From NCBI RefSeq assembly GCF_001654925.1, contig NZ_LXER01000032.1:154339-218338 (forward strand): 64,000 nt of DNA, given 5' to 3'. This DNA is from Buttiauxella brennerae ATCC 51605. Lineage in GTDB: Bacteria > Pseudomonadota > Gammaproteobacteria > Enterobacterales > Enterobacteriaceae. This document shows positions 28,478 to 38,070 of this stretch, piece by piece; the stretch's first letter is position 1; each line of letters opens with the position of its first letter. The notes under the pieces were generated by a model. It had not been told where the DNA came from. It ran no database searches and worked only from the letters and a program-made list of their open reading frames with translations. The translations under genes and the position numbers were made by a program.

Positions 28478-29598
28478 ACTTCGCTCTCCTGCCCGCGATA
28501 TTGATACCATGCGGCACACGCGCCTTCGGATGACACCATCAGTGCACCAAAAGCATTTTGCGGATTACAGGTTTTACCAAACATTGGGCACTGGTGTGGT
28601 TTGCAACGCCCGGTGAGCACATCACCACAACGGGCGAGTGGGTCGTCGTAAACCTGCTGCGGTGCGGGCTTGAAATGATCTTCTGCGTCGAACTGGCGAT
28701 AGTCGTCTGTCAGCTGAACGCCAGAATCGCTAATCGTGCCAAGCCCGCGCCATTCTGCATCACCACGCACGGTAAAGACATCGGCAATAGCTTGCTGCGC
28801 AAGGCTATTACCGGCATCCGGCACCACACGTTTGTATTGGTTTTCCACTGTACTGTGTTGATGGATTTTTTGCTCCACCAGCATCACCACACCTTGCAGT
28901 AAATCCAGCGGTTCAAAACCCGCAACGACGAGTGGGCGATGATGTTGGGTGGCAATAAAATCATAGGCTTCGGTGCCTATCACCATGCTGACGTGACCAG
29001 GAGCCAGGAAAGCATCAATGCCGTTATCCGGCTGCTCCAGCAAGCTACGCAGCGTTGGAATAAGCGTAATGTGCTGGCAGAAAAAGTAAAAATTATTAAT
29101 GCCCTGCGCTTTCGCCTGTTTCAACGTGATGGCCGTTGTCGGCATCGTCGTTTCAAACCCTAGGCCGAAAAAGACCACTTTGCGATCCGGGTTCTGGCTC
29201 GCCATCGCGAGCGCATCCATTGGCGAGTAAACCACGCGCACATCCGCGCCACGCGCTTTGGCCTGCATCAACGAACCATTTTTCCCCGGCACACGCATTG
29301 CGTCGCCAAAGGTACAAAAAATGACGTCGGGATGGCTGGCAATCTCAATACAGGCATCAATACGGCCCATCGGTAACACACACACCGGGCAACCCGGTCC
29401 GTGGATAAATTCGATGTTTTCCGGCAGCAACTGGTCGAGGCCAAACTTAAAGATGGCATGGGTGTGCCCGCCGCAGACTTCCATAATACGTAACGGGCGC
29501 TGTGCGGTGTACGCGAGTTTAGGTGCACGCTCGCGCAGTACATCAATAAGTTGCATAACTTTTTCTGGCGCGCGGTATTCATCTACAAAATGCATCAT
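28474..29598 (-). CDS. hypD: HypD, Fe-S scaffold for the Fe(CN)2CO moiety
   Basis: A 374-residue protein. Conserved motifs are [34 protein letters not shown] (redox-active Cys pair), GFETTMPTT and the [4Fe-4S] cysteines of [23 protein letters not shown] near the C-terminus. It binds HypC and carries the Fe(CN)2CO precursor before insertion into HycE. Two adjacent ATG codons lie at the start; the first gives a 4-bp overlap with hypC. Confidence 0.97.
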   Translation of the reverse strand: MMHFVDEYRAPEKVMQLIDVLRERAPKLAYTAQRPLRIMEVCGGHTHAIFKFGLDQLLPENIEFIHGPGCPVCVLPMGRIDACIEIASHPDVIFCTFGDAMRVPGKNGSLMQAKARGADVRVVYSPMDALAMASQNPDRKVVFFGLGFETTMPTTAITLKQAKAQGINNFYFFCQHITLIPTLRSLLEQPDNGIDAFLAPGHVSMVIGTEAYDFIATQHHRPLVVAGFEPLDLLQGVVMLVEQKIHQHSTVENQYKRVVPDAGNSLAQQAIADVFTVRGDAEWRGLGTISDSGVQLTDDYRQFDAEDHFKPAPQQVYDDPLARCGDVLTGRCKPHQCPMFGKTCNPQNAFGALMVSSEGACAAWYQYRGQESEV

Positions 29599-29855
29599 CC
29601 GCGTTCTTCCCCGAAGAGCAAGCCGCCAACATCAGGCTCCACTTCGAACATGTTTTGTAGTGCATCCAGAGTGTCGCGGGCTTCGGCTTCATCAATGATG
29701 CTCATCGCAAAACCGACATGAACCAACACCCACTGGCCGATTTGCGCATCGCCCACCAGCATCAGGTTTACATCACGCTTAATACCGCAGACGTCCACTT
29801 TGGCGCTGCCATCTGGCAGTTTTTCAACAATCTGACCCGGAATGCCTATACACAT
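29595..29855 (-). CDS. hypC: HypC, hydrogenase maturation chaperone
   Basis: An 86-residue protein starting MCIGIPGQI, with the essential Cys2 that binds iron and the hydrogenase large subunit. [29 protein letters not shown] is the family signature. The ATG at 29,855 overlaps hypB by 10 bp; nine further upstream residues (to 29,882) would bury the required N-terminal Met-Cys and are rejected. Confidence 0.97.
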   Translation of the reverse strand: MCIGIPGQIVEKLPDGSAKVDVCGIKRDVNLMLVGDAQIGQWVLVHVGFAMSIIDEAEARDTLDALQNMFEVEPDVGGLLFGEERG

Positions 29856-30709
29856 CGTTGCGTCTCCAGCCAGTTCAGCCACTCGTCCATGCCTTCACCG
29901 CTTGTCGCGGAAACCAGCAAGATTTCAATATTCGGGTTCACCTGGCGTGCATAGTCGAGGCACTTCTCGACATCAAATTGCAAATACGGCAACAGGTCGA
30001 TTTTGTTGAGCAGCATTAATGAAGAGGCAGCAAACATATGCGGATACTTAAGCGGTTTGTCTTCACCTTCGGTCACGGAAAGCACCGCCACTTTATGGCG
30101 TTCGCCGAGGTCAAAACTCGCCGGACACACCAGGTTGCCGACGTTTTCGATAAACAGAATGCCGTTGCGTTCAAGCGGCAGGCGCTGCATCGCATCGCGG
30201 ATCATCTGTGCATCAAGGTGGCAGCCTTTACCGGTGTTAACCTGAATGGCTGGCGTGCCGGTTGCGCGAATGCGCTCGGCATCGTTTACCGTTTGCTGAT
30301 CGCCTTCAATCACGGCGCAAGGCACATTTCCGTGTAGGCGCTTCAGGCTTTCGGTCAGCAATGTGGTTTTGCCGGAACCAGGGCTTGAAACCAGGTTCAG
30401 CACCAACTGTTGCTGTTTCGCAAACTGTTCACGGTTATACACCGCGAGCTGGTTGTTTTTATCCAGCACGTTGAGTTCGATTTCCAGCATACGGCGCTGA
30501 GTCATACCCGGCGCGTGGGTGCCTGCGGCACCGTGGCCATAATGCAGGTCGCCTTGTTCATCGGCGGTGGGGGCAAATTTCACCCCGGTGATTTGCATTG
30601 TTGCGCGCGCAGCTGGCGCGAAAGGTGCGCTACGGAATCCTGAGTGCGGGTTGCGCTCGTCGCCTTCTATATACAAGTTGCCTTCAGCGCAACCACAAGT
30701 ACTACACAT
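29846..30709 (-). CDS. hypB: HypB, GTPase for nickel insertion
   Basis: A 287-residue protein. It starts [10 protein letters not shown], the CxxCGC high-affinity nickel site at the N-terminus. A SIMIBI-class G domain follows, with [15 protein letters not shown] (P-loop), VIEGDQQT, and the GTP-specificity motif [10 protein letters not shown]. The short histidine-poor linker resembles E. coli HypB rather than the histidine-rich type. It overlaps hypA by 8 bp. It works with HypA to load nickel on HycE. Confidence 0.97.
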   Translation of the reverse strand: MCSTCGCAEGNLYIEGDERNPHSGFRSAPFAPAARATMQITGVKFAPTADEQGDLHYGHGAAGTHAPGMTQRRMLEIELNVLDKNNQLAVYNREQFAKQQQLVLNLVSSPGSGKTTLLTESLKRLHGNVPCAVIEGDQQTVNDAERIRATGTPAIQVNTGKGCHLDAQMIRDAMQRLPLERNGILFIENVGNLVCPASFDLGERHKVAVLSVTEGEDKPLKYPHMFAASSLMLLNKIDLLPYLQFDVEKCLDYARQVNPNIEILLVSATSGEGMDEWLNWLETQRCV

Positions 30710-31061
30710 GATTCGTCTCCTCCACTTCCAGACGCTTAATCTGCACGCCATCATCTGCAACGATGCGTAAATTACTGCCTTCACACAACGGGCAGCGCCT
30801 CACCAACTGAGTCACCAGGGTGATGTGTTGCTGGCAGTCGTAGCACCAGCACTCCGCTTCTTGCTGGTGAATATAAAGCTGGCAGCCTTCGGCTAATGTG
30901 TCGCGGCACACTAATTCGAAACAGAACTCCAGCGCGCTTTGCTCAACGCATGAGAAAGCGCCCACTTCCAGCCAAACACCTGTGACGCGCGTGGCGCCGT
31001 GTTGGCGGGCTTGAGTTTCGATGAGTTCCAGTGCGCGTTGGCAGAGGGTGATTTCGTGCAT
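30702..31061 (-). CDS. hypA: HypA, nickel metallochaperone
   Basis: A 119-residue protein beginning [15 protein letters not shown], with the nickel-binding His2 and a zinc site formed by CWCYDC and CPLC motifs. [23 protein letters not shown] is conserved. It has a strong ribosome site (GGAGG) and lies just downstream of a sigma-54 promoter at 31,092-31,107, making it the first gene of hypABCDE. Confidence 0.97.
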   Translation of the reverse strand: MHEITLCQRALELIETQARQHGATRVTGVWLEVGAFSCVEQSALEFCFELVCRDTLAEGCQLYIHQQEAECWCYDCQQHITLVTQLVRRCPLCEGSNLRIVADDGVQIKRLEVEETNHV

Positions 31062-31091
31062 GTTGCCTCCGGGGATGTCTGCTGGAGGTAA

Positions 31092-31107
31092 TGCAAGGAT
31101 GATGCCA
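31092..31107 (-). promoter_or_regulatory. sigma-54 promoter of hypABCDE-fhlA
   Basis: The minus strand reads TGGCATCATCCTTGCA: GG, ten bases, GC, the -24/-12 signature. Transcription would start about 20 bp before hypA. Confidence 0.8.
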
Positions 31108-31157
31108 GGGTTTATACACTTGCCGTTTGGGAGGCAATACTATGTCCGGCATGGTGA

Positions 31158-31708
31158 TTTTCCGTTCACCCGGACGTTATTCGATCCCTGGTTTATCTGC
31201 GAACGGTGAACGTCCCAGGAGGATTACGACATCCCCCTGGGGACCCCGTCGCCCGGTGATTAAATTGCCGCTGCGCGGTAAACCCCAGCTTATCCCCAAC
31301 GTTCAGGGTCGTTCGCGACTCGCTCCCGGCGATCGCTCTCTTTCGCTGCTCCAGGCAGCTCAACCCTGACTTGGGGAACACTGGGGCAATTTATACCGGG
31401 AACAAGGTCAAAACCGGCTCAGTGTGGTCTTTAGGCCTTTAGGTTTTGACGTTGACCTTGGGTTCCGGCTTCAATCGCCTCCGTTTTGACTCCAGGTGGC
31501 CGGGTCCAGCCGTCGGGAACGGCTGGAGGGCGCGATCGCCGGGAGCGAATCGCAACCGACCCTGACACGGAGGCAAAATGGAGGTTTACCGCTTGCGGCG
31601 ATTGACTGGCCGGACGCCTGGATTATCAAGGGGTTGGCGTTAACCCCTTGATACGTTCACCGTTCACTAATTTATGTGGGAGCGGATAACTTTCGGGTGA
31701 ACGGAAAA
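31158..31708. repeat. 551-bp long imperfect palindromic element, copy 1
   Basis: Terminal inverted repeats begin TTTTCCGTTCACCCG and end CGGGTGAACGGAAAA. Sub-terminal motifs (GAACGGTGAACG / CGTTCACCGTTC), then GCGCGGTAAACC / GGTTTACCGC, CTCCCGGCGATCGC / GCGATCGCCGGGAG and GGTCAAAACC / GGTTTTGAC are mirrored about a centre near 31,435, so the whole element is two inverted arms of about 275 bp. No protein is encoded. Its left arm is repeated almost exactly, in opposite orientation, within copy 2 (39,771-40,391). It separates the hyp promoter from the hyc control region. Confidence 0.85.
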
Positions 31709-31764
31709 TCTCCATCCTCCCATAGGAGCTACCTCAACAGGGCCAAATGTCACTCCCCGTCAAA

Positions 31765-31781
31765 CATGACGAAATGACATG
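31765..31781 (+). promoter_or_regulatory. candidate FhlA upstream activating site for hyc
   Basis: CATGACGAAATGACATG, about 80 bp upstream of the -24 element. Its TGTCATTTCGTCA reverse complement fits the loosely defined FhlA site. Confidence 0.5.
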
Positions 31782-31844
31782 TCAATCCTGTGGTCATTTA
31801 CTGACATTTAATACAAAAACCAATAATTTCAACAAAATACAATA

Positions 31845-31860
31845 TTGGCACGAAACGTGC
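31845..31860 (+). promoter_or_regulatory. sigma-54 promoter of hycABCDEFGHI
   Basis: TTGGCACGAAACGTGC: GG, ten bases, GC, close to the TGGCACG-N4-TTGC consensus. It lies 38 bp before hycA. Confidence 0.9.
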
Positions 31861-31897
31861 TCTGTAGACGCAACAGCAAAAACAGAGTGATTTAATA

Positions 31898-32353
31898 ATG
31901 AACATTTGGGAACTGAGCGAAAAAGCCGAATACATTGCCGACAAGCACCAGCGCTTGCTCGCGCAATGGCAACATTACTGCAATAGCTTGATTCAGGGCA
32001 TCACCCTTTCTAAAGCAAAACTGCATCACGCCGTAGGGTGCAATCCTGATGATTCCCTGCGCTTCTTCTTATTTGACCATTTCGTCATTCACGTGCGCCT
32101 CGCCGAAGGCTTCAACAGCCATACCATCGAGTACTACGTTGAGAAGCGTAATGGTGAAGATAGAGTATTGATTGCCAAGGCAATCCTTGATGACGAAGGC
32201 CGCATCGATAACAGCATCAGCAACCGTAACCGTGAAGATGTGCTCGAGCATTATCTCGAAAAAATTCACCCGGTATACGAAAGCCTGTACAGCGCCGTTA
32301 ACACCGATACTCCGGTATCGATGGGGCAGCTACAACAAAGCGCTCAGGCCTGA
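31898..32353 (+). CDS. hycA: HycA, FHL regulon anti-activator
   Basis: A 151-residue protein (E. coli HycA 153). MNIWELSEKAEYIADKHQRLLAQWQHYCNSLIQGI and the SLRFFLFDHFVIHVRLAEGFNS segment match the family. No enzyme motif. In E. coli HycA antagonises FhlA and dampens FHL expression. It is first in the hyc operon. Confidence 0.93.
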   Translation: MNIWELSEKAEYIADKHQRLLAQWQHYCNSLIQGITLSKAKLHHAVGCNPDDSLRFFLFDHFVIHVRLAEGFNSHTIEYYVEKRNGEDRVLIAKAILDDEGRIDNSISNRNREDVLEHYLEKIHPVYESLYSAVNTDTPVSMGQLQQSAQA

Positions 32354-32366
32354 TAGCCATGTTGGG

Positions 32367-32421
32367 TGTCGAAAACTGTCGAAACGACAGCCGTCGGCAC
32401 AGTTTCGTCAAAATTGATGAC
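32367..32421. promoter_or_regulatory. candidate FhlA binding cluster between hycA and hycB
   Basis: The perfect inverted repeat CTGTCGAAACGACAG (32,376-32,390), with another TGTCGAAA at 32,367 and TTTCGTCA / TGATGACG close by. In E. coli FhlA binds the hycA-hycB gap as well as the hyc-hyp gap. Confidence 0.6.
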
Positions 32422-32440
32422 GTGTTCTAAGGAAGACCTG

Positions 32441-33046
32441 GTGAATCGCTTTATTATCGCCGACTCCAAACTTTGCATGGGTTGCCACACCTGTGAGGCG
32501 GCTTGTTCTGAAACGCACCGCCTGCATGGTCTGCAATCTATGCCGCGCCTGAAAGTCATGCGTGATGCTAATGATTCCGCGCCGCAAATGTGCCACCACT
32601 GCGAAGATGCGCCTTGCGCGGGCGTTTGCCCGGCGAACGCCATCACCCGCATCGATGGGGCCGTACAGCTTAATGAAAGCCTGTGCGTAAGTTGCAAACT
32701 GTGCGCCATTGCCTGCCCATTTGGCTCTATTGAGTTTTCCGGCAGCCGCCCGATTCACATCCCTGCCAATGCCAACAGCCCGAAAGCGCCACCTGCGCCA
32801 CCAGCCCCTGCGCGAGTCAGTACGCTGATCGACTGGGTTCCTGGCATTCGCGCAATCGCGGTGAAATGCGACATGTGCAGCTTTGATGAAGATGGCCCGG
32901 CGTGCGTGCGCACCTGCCCAACCAAAGCGCTGCGCGTGGTTGATAACAATGACATTGCCAAATCCAGCAAACGTAAACGTGAACTGACTCTGGGCGCAAC
33001 GCTTGGCGATCTCACAATGTTTACCCAGCCTGAGGTGAAAAAATGA
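32441..33046 (+). CDS. hycB: HycB, electron-transfer Fe-S subunit of formate hydrogenlyase
   Basis: A 201-residue polyferredoxin. The GTG at 32,441 was chosen because AAGGA precedes it and the product then begins MNRFIIADS like E. coli HycB. Four [4Fe-4S] motifs start with CMGCHTCEAAC (Cys12), then CHHCEDAPCAGVCP, CVSCKLCAIACP and CDMCSFDEDGPACVRTCP. It carries electrons from FdhF to the hydrogenase arm. Four-bp overlap with hycC. Confidence 0.95.
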   Translation: MNRFIIADSKLCMGCHTCEAACSETHRLHGLQSMPRLKVMRDANDSAPQMCHHCEDAPCAGVCPANAITRIDGAVQLNESLCVSCKLCAIACPFGSIEFSGSRPIHIPANANSPKAPPAPPAPARVSTLIDWVPGIRAIAVKCDMCSFDEDGPACVRTCPTKALRVVDNNDIAKSSKRKRELTLGATLGDLTMFTQPEVKK

Positions 33047-34851
33047 GTGCTTTTATCCTGATTCATTGGGCGCTGATGGGTTTTCTGCTGAGCGCAGTAC
33101 TGGCAGGTATCACGGCATTTAATAAAACGCTGAGCGGTTTAATTGCCGGTCTGGGCGGCGCGATAAGTTCGGTTCTGGTGCTGATTGCCGGTTTCGACGC
33201 GTTAACCGGGTTTAGCGGTATGGCACAAATCTGGCAGCTGCATTTACAGCTCAACGCCTTTAACGGCGTGTGGTTGGTCACCTTAGCGCTGCCAGGCCTG
33301 TTTATCTCTCTGTTTAATATCGACTGGCATCGCCATGACGCCGTTAAAGCCAATGGCTTGCTGGTGAACCTGGTGATGGCGGCAGCGGTCGCGACTCTGG
33401 TTGCTGACAACCTCGGCATGTTGGTCGTGCTGGCTGAAATCGTGGCACTTAGCGGCTACTTCCTGACGGGCTGCCAGAAATCCGGGCAGTTGTGGTTTGC
33501 ATTGGGCCGCCTCGGCACCGTGTTGCTGGCCATTGCGTGCTGGATGCTGTGGAAACAGTACGGCACCCTCAGCTACGCCGAATTGCACTTGATGACCAAT
33601 GGCGCACCGGTTAGCTCGGTTATCTGGTTGCTGGGTCTGGTTGGTTTTGGCCTGATGGCCGGCATTATCCCGCTTCACGGTTGGGTACCGCAGGCACATG
33701 CCAACGCTTCTGCTCCGGCAGCGGCACTGTTCTCAGCCGTTGTGCTGAAAATTGGCCTGTACGGCATCATGAGTTTCTCGCTGATCAGCAATGTTATGCC
33801 GCTGTGGTGGGGCATTCTGGTGGTCGTGCTGGGTATGATTACGGCTTTCATCGGCGGCCTGTATGCGCTGATGGAACATAACATCAACCGCCTGCTCGCT
33901 TATCACTCCCTTGAAAACATCGGCATTATCCTGCTCGGCCTTGGCTGTGGCCTGATGGGCCTGGCGCTGAACGAATCCACGCTGGTTGCGCTCGGTATGA
34001 TTGGTGGCTTGTATCACCTGTTCAACCATAGCGTGTTCAAAACGACGTTGTTCCTTGGCGCAGGCGCGGTGTGGTTCCGCACCGGTCATCGCGACATCGA
34101 AAAACTCGGTGGTATCGGCAAGCGTATGCCGTTGATTTCCATCGCGATGCTGGTTGGCTTAATGGCGATGGCTGCACTGCCTCCGCTTAACGGCTTTGCT
34201 GGCGAGTGGGTGATTTACCAGTCGTTCTTCCATCTCGGTACTCTGCCGCTGTTTATCGCACGTTTCTTAGGCCCAATGCTGGCTGTAGGTCTGGCGATTA
34301 CTGGTGCACTGGCAGTGATGTGTATGGCGAAAGTCTATGGCGTCACCTTCCTTGGCGCACCACGCACACCAGAAGCTGAAAACGCGACTTCTGCACCGTT
34401 CCTGATGAACCTGAGTGTGGCGGCCCTTGCCGCATGTTGTGTGATTGCCGGTGTTGCCGCTCCGTGGCTGATTCCACTGCTGCAAAACGCGATTCCACTG
34501 CCGCTGCAAACGGCTAACACCACCGTTTCACAACCAATGATCACCCTGCTGCTGATTGCCAGCCCACTGCTGCCATTCATTCTGATGGTGATTTTCCGTG
34601 GTGATCGCCTGCCAAACCGCACACGCGGCACGGCCTGGGTCTGCGGTTACGACCACGAACAAGCGATGGTGATTACTGCGGGTGGCTTTGCTCAGCCAGT
34701 GAAAGCGGCGTTCGCGCCACTGCTGAAACTGCGCAAAACCCTGAACCCGGTGAAATGGGTACCTGGCTGGCAGTGTGATTGCCTTGCCGGTACGTTCCGT
34801 CGCCTGGCGATGATCGAACTGGCCGTGTTGCTGGTTGCGGTTTGCGCTTAA
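33043..34851 (+). CDS. hycC: HycC, membrane antiporter-like subunit of hydrogenase-3
   Basis: A 602-residue protein with about 14-16 membrane helices, of the NuoL/MrpD-like family. Signature PLHGWVPQAHANASAPAAALFSAVVLKIGLYG (about residues 207-240), the discontinuous-helix region and FNHSVFKTTLFLGAGAV are conserved. E. coli HycC has 608 residues. Together with HycD it anchors the complex in the inner membrane; a role in ion pumping is debated. Ends just before hycD with a 10-bp gap. Confidence 0.95.
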   Translation: MSAFILIHWALMGFLLSAVLAGITAFNKTLSGLIAGLGGAISSVLVLIAGFDALTGFSGMAQIWQLHLQLNAFNGVWLVTLALPGLFISLFNIDWHRHDAVKANGLLVNLVMAAAVATLVADNLGMLVVLAEIVALSGYFLTGCQKSGQLWFALGRLGTVLLAIACWMLWKQYGTLSYAELHLMTNGAPVSSVIWLLGLVGFGLMAGIIPLHGWVPQAHANASAPAAALFSAVVLKIGLYGIMSFSLISNVMPLWWGILVVVLGMITAFIGGLYALMEHNINRLLAYHSLENIGIILLGLGCGLMGLALNESTLVALGMIGGLYHLFNHSVFKTTLFLGAGAVWFRTGHRDIEKLGGIGKRMPLISIAMLVGLMAMAALPPLNGFAGEWVIYQSFFHLGTLPLFIARFLGPMLAVGLAITGALAVMCMAKVYGVTFLGAPRTPEAENATSAPFLMNLSVAALAACCVIAGVAAPWLIPLLQNAIPLPLQTANTTVSQPMITLLLIASPLLPFILMVIFRGDRLPNRTRGTAWVCGYDHEQAMVITAGGFAQPVKAAFAPLLKLRKTLNPVKWVPGWQCDCLAGTFRRLAMIELAVLLVAVCA

Positions 34852-34861
34852 GGAGCCTGAG

Positions 34862-35788
34862 ATGAATACCATTTTCTTTTCGTTGATTCAGGCGCTGGTT
34901 CTGTTTGCCGTCGCGCCACTGCTGTCCGGTATTACCCGCGTCACTCGCGCCCGCATGCACAACCGCCGTGGGCCTGGTGTGATGCAGGAATATCGTGACC
35001 TGTTCAAATTGTTCAGCCGCCAGAGCGTGGCCCCGGCCGCGTCCGGTTGGGTGTTCCGCCTGATGCCGTTTGTGATGGTTGGCGTCATGCTGACGATTGC
35101 CACCGCGCTGCCGGTTGTGACCCTCTGGTCACCGCTGCCGTCGCTGGGCGATTTGATAACGCTCATCTACCTGTTCGCCATTGCCCGTTTCTTCTTTGCG
35201 ATTGCAGGCCTGGATACCGGTAGCCCGTTTACCGGCATTGGTGCCAGCCGTGAAGCGATGCTTGGTGTGTTGGTTGAGCCAATCCTGATTCTGGGGCTGT
35301 GGGTTGCGGCACAAGTTGCTGGCAGCACACATATCAGCAATATCGCCTCCACCATCTACCACTGGCCTGCCGCGCAGAGTTTGACTCTGATTCTGGCGCT
35401 CGCCGCTTGTGCCTTCGCCACGTTTATCGAAATGGGCAAACTGCCATTCGACCTCGCAGAAGCCGAGCAAGAGTTACAGGAAGGTCCGCTGACCGAGTAC
35501 AGCGGCGCAGGTTTTGCGGTGCTGAAATGGGGGATTTCCCTCAAGCAATTGGTCGTACTGCAGATGTTCGTTGGCGTGTTCCTGCCATGGGGCCAGATGA
35601 GCGAATTTAGCTGGGGCGGCCTCGTGATTGCGCTGGTTCTGGCGGCTGTAAAACTGGTTGCTGGCGTGCTGATTATCGCGCTGTTTGAAAACAGTATGGC
35701 GCGTTTACGGATGCTGGAAACCTCACGCATTACCTGGGCCGGTTTTGGCTTTGCCTTTTTAGCCTTCGTCTCCTTGCTGGCGGCGTGA
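34862..35788 (+). CDS. hycD: HycD, membrane subunit of hydrogenase-3 (NuoH-like)
   Basis: A 308-residue protein with about eight membrane helices. The ATG at 34,862 follows AGGAGCC and gives the family start MNTIFFSLIQALVLF. Conserved NuoH-type loops are RRGPGVMQEYRDLFKLF and EMGKLPFDLAEAEQELQEGPLTEYSG (acidic loop facing the large subunit). It docks HycE/HycG to the membrane. Confidence 0.95.
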   Translation: MNTIFFSLIQALVLFAVAPLLSGITRVTRARMHNRRGPGVMQEYRDLFKLFSRQSVAPAASGWVFRLMPFVMVGVMLTIATALPVVTLWSPLPSLGDLITLIYLFAIARFFFAIAGLDTGSPFTGIGASREAMLGVLVEPILILGLWVAAQVAGSTHISNIASTIYHWPAAQSLTLILALAACAFATFIEMGKLPFDLAEAEQELQEGPLTEYSGAGFAVLKWGISLKQLVVLQMFVGVFLPWGQMSEFSWGGLVIALVLAAVKLVAGVLIIALFENSMARLRMLETSRITWAGFGFAFLAFVSLLAA

Positions 35789-35805
35789 TTTAAGAGAATT
35801 TATCA

Positions 35806-37515
35806 ATGTCTGAAGAAAAGATTGGCCAACATTATCTCGCCGCTTTGCATAAGCAATTTCCTCATGCGGTGATCGACGAAGCGTGGCAAACCAAAGACCA
35901 AATCACCGTCACCGTGAAGCTCAACATGCTGCCAGAAGTGGTGGAGTGGCTTTACTACCAGCAAGGCGGTTGGTTATCCGTATTGTTCGGCAACGATGAG
36001 CGCCAGTTGTGCGGCAACTATGCAGTGTATTACGTGCTTTCGATGGAAACCGGCGTGAAATGCTGGATCACCGTGCGCGTAGAAGTGGACGCTGACAAAC
36101 CAGAGTTCCCATCCGTGACGCCACGCGTTCCTGCTGCGGTTTGGGGCGAGCGTGAAGTACGTGATATGTACGGCCTGCAACCTGTTGGCCTGCCGGATGA
36201 GCGCCGTTTAGTGCTGCCAGATGATTGGCCTGATGACCTGTATCCGCTGCGTAAAGACAGCATGGATTACCGTCAGCGCCCGGCACCGACCAGCGATCAG
36301 GAAACATATCAGTTCATCAATGAGCTGGGCAGCAAGAAGAACAACGTGGTGCCGATTGGCCCACTGCATGTGACTTCCGATGAGCCAGGCCACTTCCGCC
36401 TGTTCGTTGATGGTGAAAACATCATTGATGCCGATTACCGCCTGTTCTACGTCCACCGTGGCATGGAAAAACTGGCTGAAACCCGCATGGGTTACAACGA
36501 AGTGACCTTCCTGTCTGACCGTGTTTGCGGTATTTGCGGCTTCGCCCACTCCACCGCGTACACCACGTCGGTTGAGAACGCGATGGGTATCGTGGTGCCA
36601 GAACGCGCCCAGATGATCCGCGCCATCTTGCTGGAAGTTGAACGCCTGCACAGCCACCTGCTGAACCTCGGCCTGGCTTGCCACTTTGTCGGCTTCGACT
36701 CAGGCTTTATGCAGTTCTTCCGCGTGCGTGAGATGTCCATGAAAATGGCGGAAATCCTCACCGGCGCACGTAAGACTTACGGCCTGAACCTGATCGGCGG
36801 GATTCGTCGCGATCTGTTGAAAGACGACATGATCCAGACGCGCCAGCTCGCACAGCAAATGCGCCGCGAAGTGAAAGACTTGGTCGATATTCTGATGACC
36901 ACGCCAAACATCGAACAGCGCACTGTCGGCATTGGCCGCCTTGACCCGCAAATCGCCCGCGATTTCAGTAACGTCGGCCCAATGGTTCGCGCCAGCGGTC
37001 ACGCTCGTGATACCCGTGCCGATCACCCGTTCGTTGGTTACGGTTTGCTGCCAATGGAAGTTCATAGCGAAACAGGCTGCGACGTGCTTTCACGCCTGAA
37101 AGTGCGTATCAACGAAGTCTATACCGCGTTGAACATGATTGATTTCGGCCTCGATAACCTGCCTGGCGGCCCACTGGCTGTAGATGGTTTCACCTACATT
37201 CCAAACCGCTTCGCCCTTGGCTTCTCCGAAGCACCACGCGGTGACGATATTCACTGGTCAATGACTGGCGATAACCAGAAGTTGTATCGCTGGCGCTGCC
37301 GTGCGGCAACGTATGCCAACTGGCCGACGCTTCGCTACATGCTGCGCGGTAACACCGTTTCTGATGCGCCATTGATCATCGGCAGCCTGGATCCTTGCTA
37401 CTCATGTACCGACCGCATGACGATTGTCGATGTGCGTAAGCGCAAGACCAAAGTGGTGCCGTACAAAGAGCTTGAGCGCTACAGCATTGAGCGCACCAAT
37501 TCGCCGCTGAAATAA
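35806..37515 (+). CDS. hycE: HycE, [NiFe] catalytic large subunit of hydrogenase-3
   Basis: A 569-residue precursor, the same length as in E. coli. The N-terminal third is NuoC-like, and the rest is NuoD/[NiFe] large subunit. Nickel ligands: RVCGICGFAHS (Cys241, Cys244) and DPCYSCTDR (Cys531, Cys534). The C-terminal 32 residues after Arg537 (starting MTIVDVRK) form the peptide removed by HycI after nickel insertion. It is the site of proton reduction to H2. All ligand cysteines are present, so the enzyme should be active. Confidence 0.97.
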   Translation: MSEEKIGQHYLAALHKQFPHAVIDEAWQTKDQITVTVKLNMLPEVVEWLYYQQGGWLSVLFGNDERQLCGNYAVYYVLSMETGVKCWITVRVEVDADKPEFPSVTPRVPAAVWGEREVRDMYGLQPVGLPDERRLVLPDDWPDDLYPLRKDSMDYRQRPAPTSDQETYQFINELGSKKNNVVPIGPLHVTSDEPGHFRLFVDGENIIDADYRLFYVHRGMEKLAETRMGYNEVTFLSDRVCGICGFAHSTAYTTSVENAMGIVVPERAQMIRAILLEVERLHSHLLNLGLACHFVGFDSGFMQFFRVREMSMKMAEILTGARKTYGLNLIGGIRRDLLKDDMIQTRQLAQQMRREVKDLVDILMTTPNIEQRTVGIGRLDPQIARDFSNVGPMVRASGHARDTRADHPFVGYGLLPMEVHSETGCDVLSRLKVRINEVYTALNMIDFGLDNLPGGPLAVDGFTYIPNRFALGFSEAPRGDDIHWSMTGDNQKLYRWRCRAATYANWPTLRYMLRGNTVSDAPLIIGSLDPCYSCTDRMTIVDVRKRKTKVVPYKELERYSIERTNSPLK

Positions 37516-37527
37516 GCTGGAGTCACC

Positions 37528-38070
37528 ATGTTTAACTTCATCAAAAAAGCCATTAAAGGCGGCGTGGCCACTGAGTCGTACCCGCTACAACCGATAGCCG
37601 TGGATCCGAACTTCCGTGGTAAACCGGAGCATAATCCACAGCAATGTATCGGCTGTGCGGCGTGTGTGAACGCCTGCCCATCGAACGCATTAACGGTGGA
37701 AACCGACCTCGTGGCGGGGCAACTGGCGTGGACCTTCAACCTTGGGCGCTGCATTTTCTGCGCGCGCTGTGAAGAAGTCTGCCCAACGGCTGCCATCAAG
37801 CTTTCTCAGGAATACGAACTGGCCGTCTGGAATAAAGCCGACTTCCTGCAACAGGCGCGTTTTGACCTGTGCAACTGCCGCCAGTGCAGCAAGCCTTTCG
37901 CGGTACAAAAAGAGATTGATTACGCGATTGCCTTGCTTGAGCACAACGGTGACAAGCTTGCCGAAGCGCATCGCGCCTCGTTTGAAACCTGCCCGGAATG
38001 CAAACGCCAGCAAAGCCTGGTCTCTTCCGACCAAATTGACCTTAGCCGCCAAATTAGAGAGGCCAGCTAA
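37528..38070 (+). CDS. hycF: HycF, Fe-S subunit of hydrogenase-3 (NuoI-like)
   Basis: A 180-residue protein with two [4Fe-4S] motifs: [13 protein letters not shown] and [13 protein letters not shown]. Extra cysteines in [10 protein letters not shown] and TCPECKRQ near the C-terminus are also found in E. coli HycF. It links HycB to HycG in the electron path. Its stop overlaps the hycG start by one base. Confidence 0.95.
   Translation: MFNFIKKAIKGGVATESYPLQPIAVDPNFRGKPEHNPQQCIGCAACVNACPSNALTVETDLVAGQLAWTFNLGRCIFCARCEEVCPTAAIKLSQEYELAVWNKADFLQQARFDLCNCRQCSKPFAVQKEIDYAIALLEHNGDKLAEAHRASFETCPECKRQQSLVSSDQIDLSRQIREAS

Noticed and set aside
31127-31381. Overlapping short reading frames (80 and 62 residues) on both strands
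   Set aside because: They lie within the long palindromic element and have repeat-derived, low-information sequence with no family resemblance.
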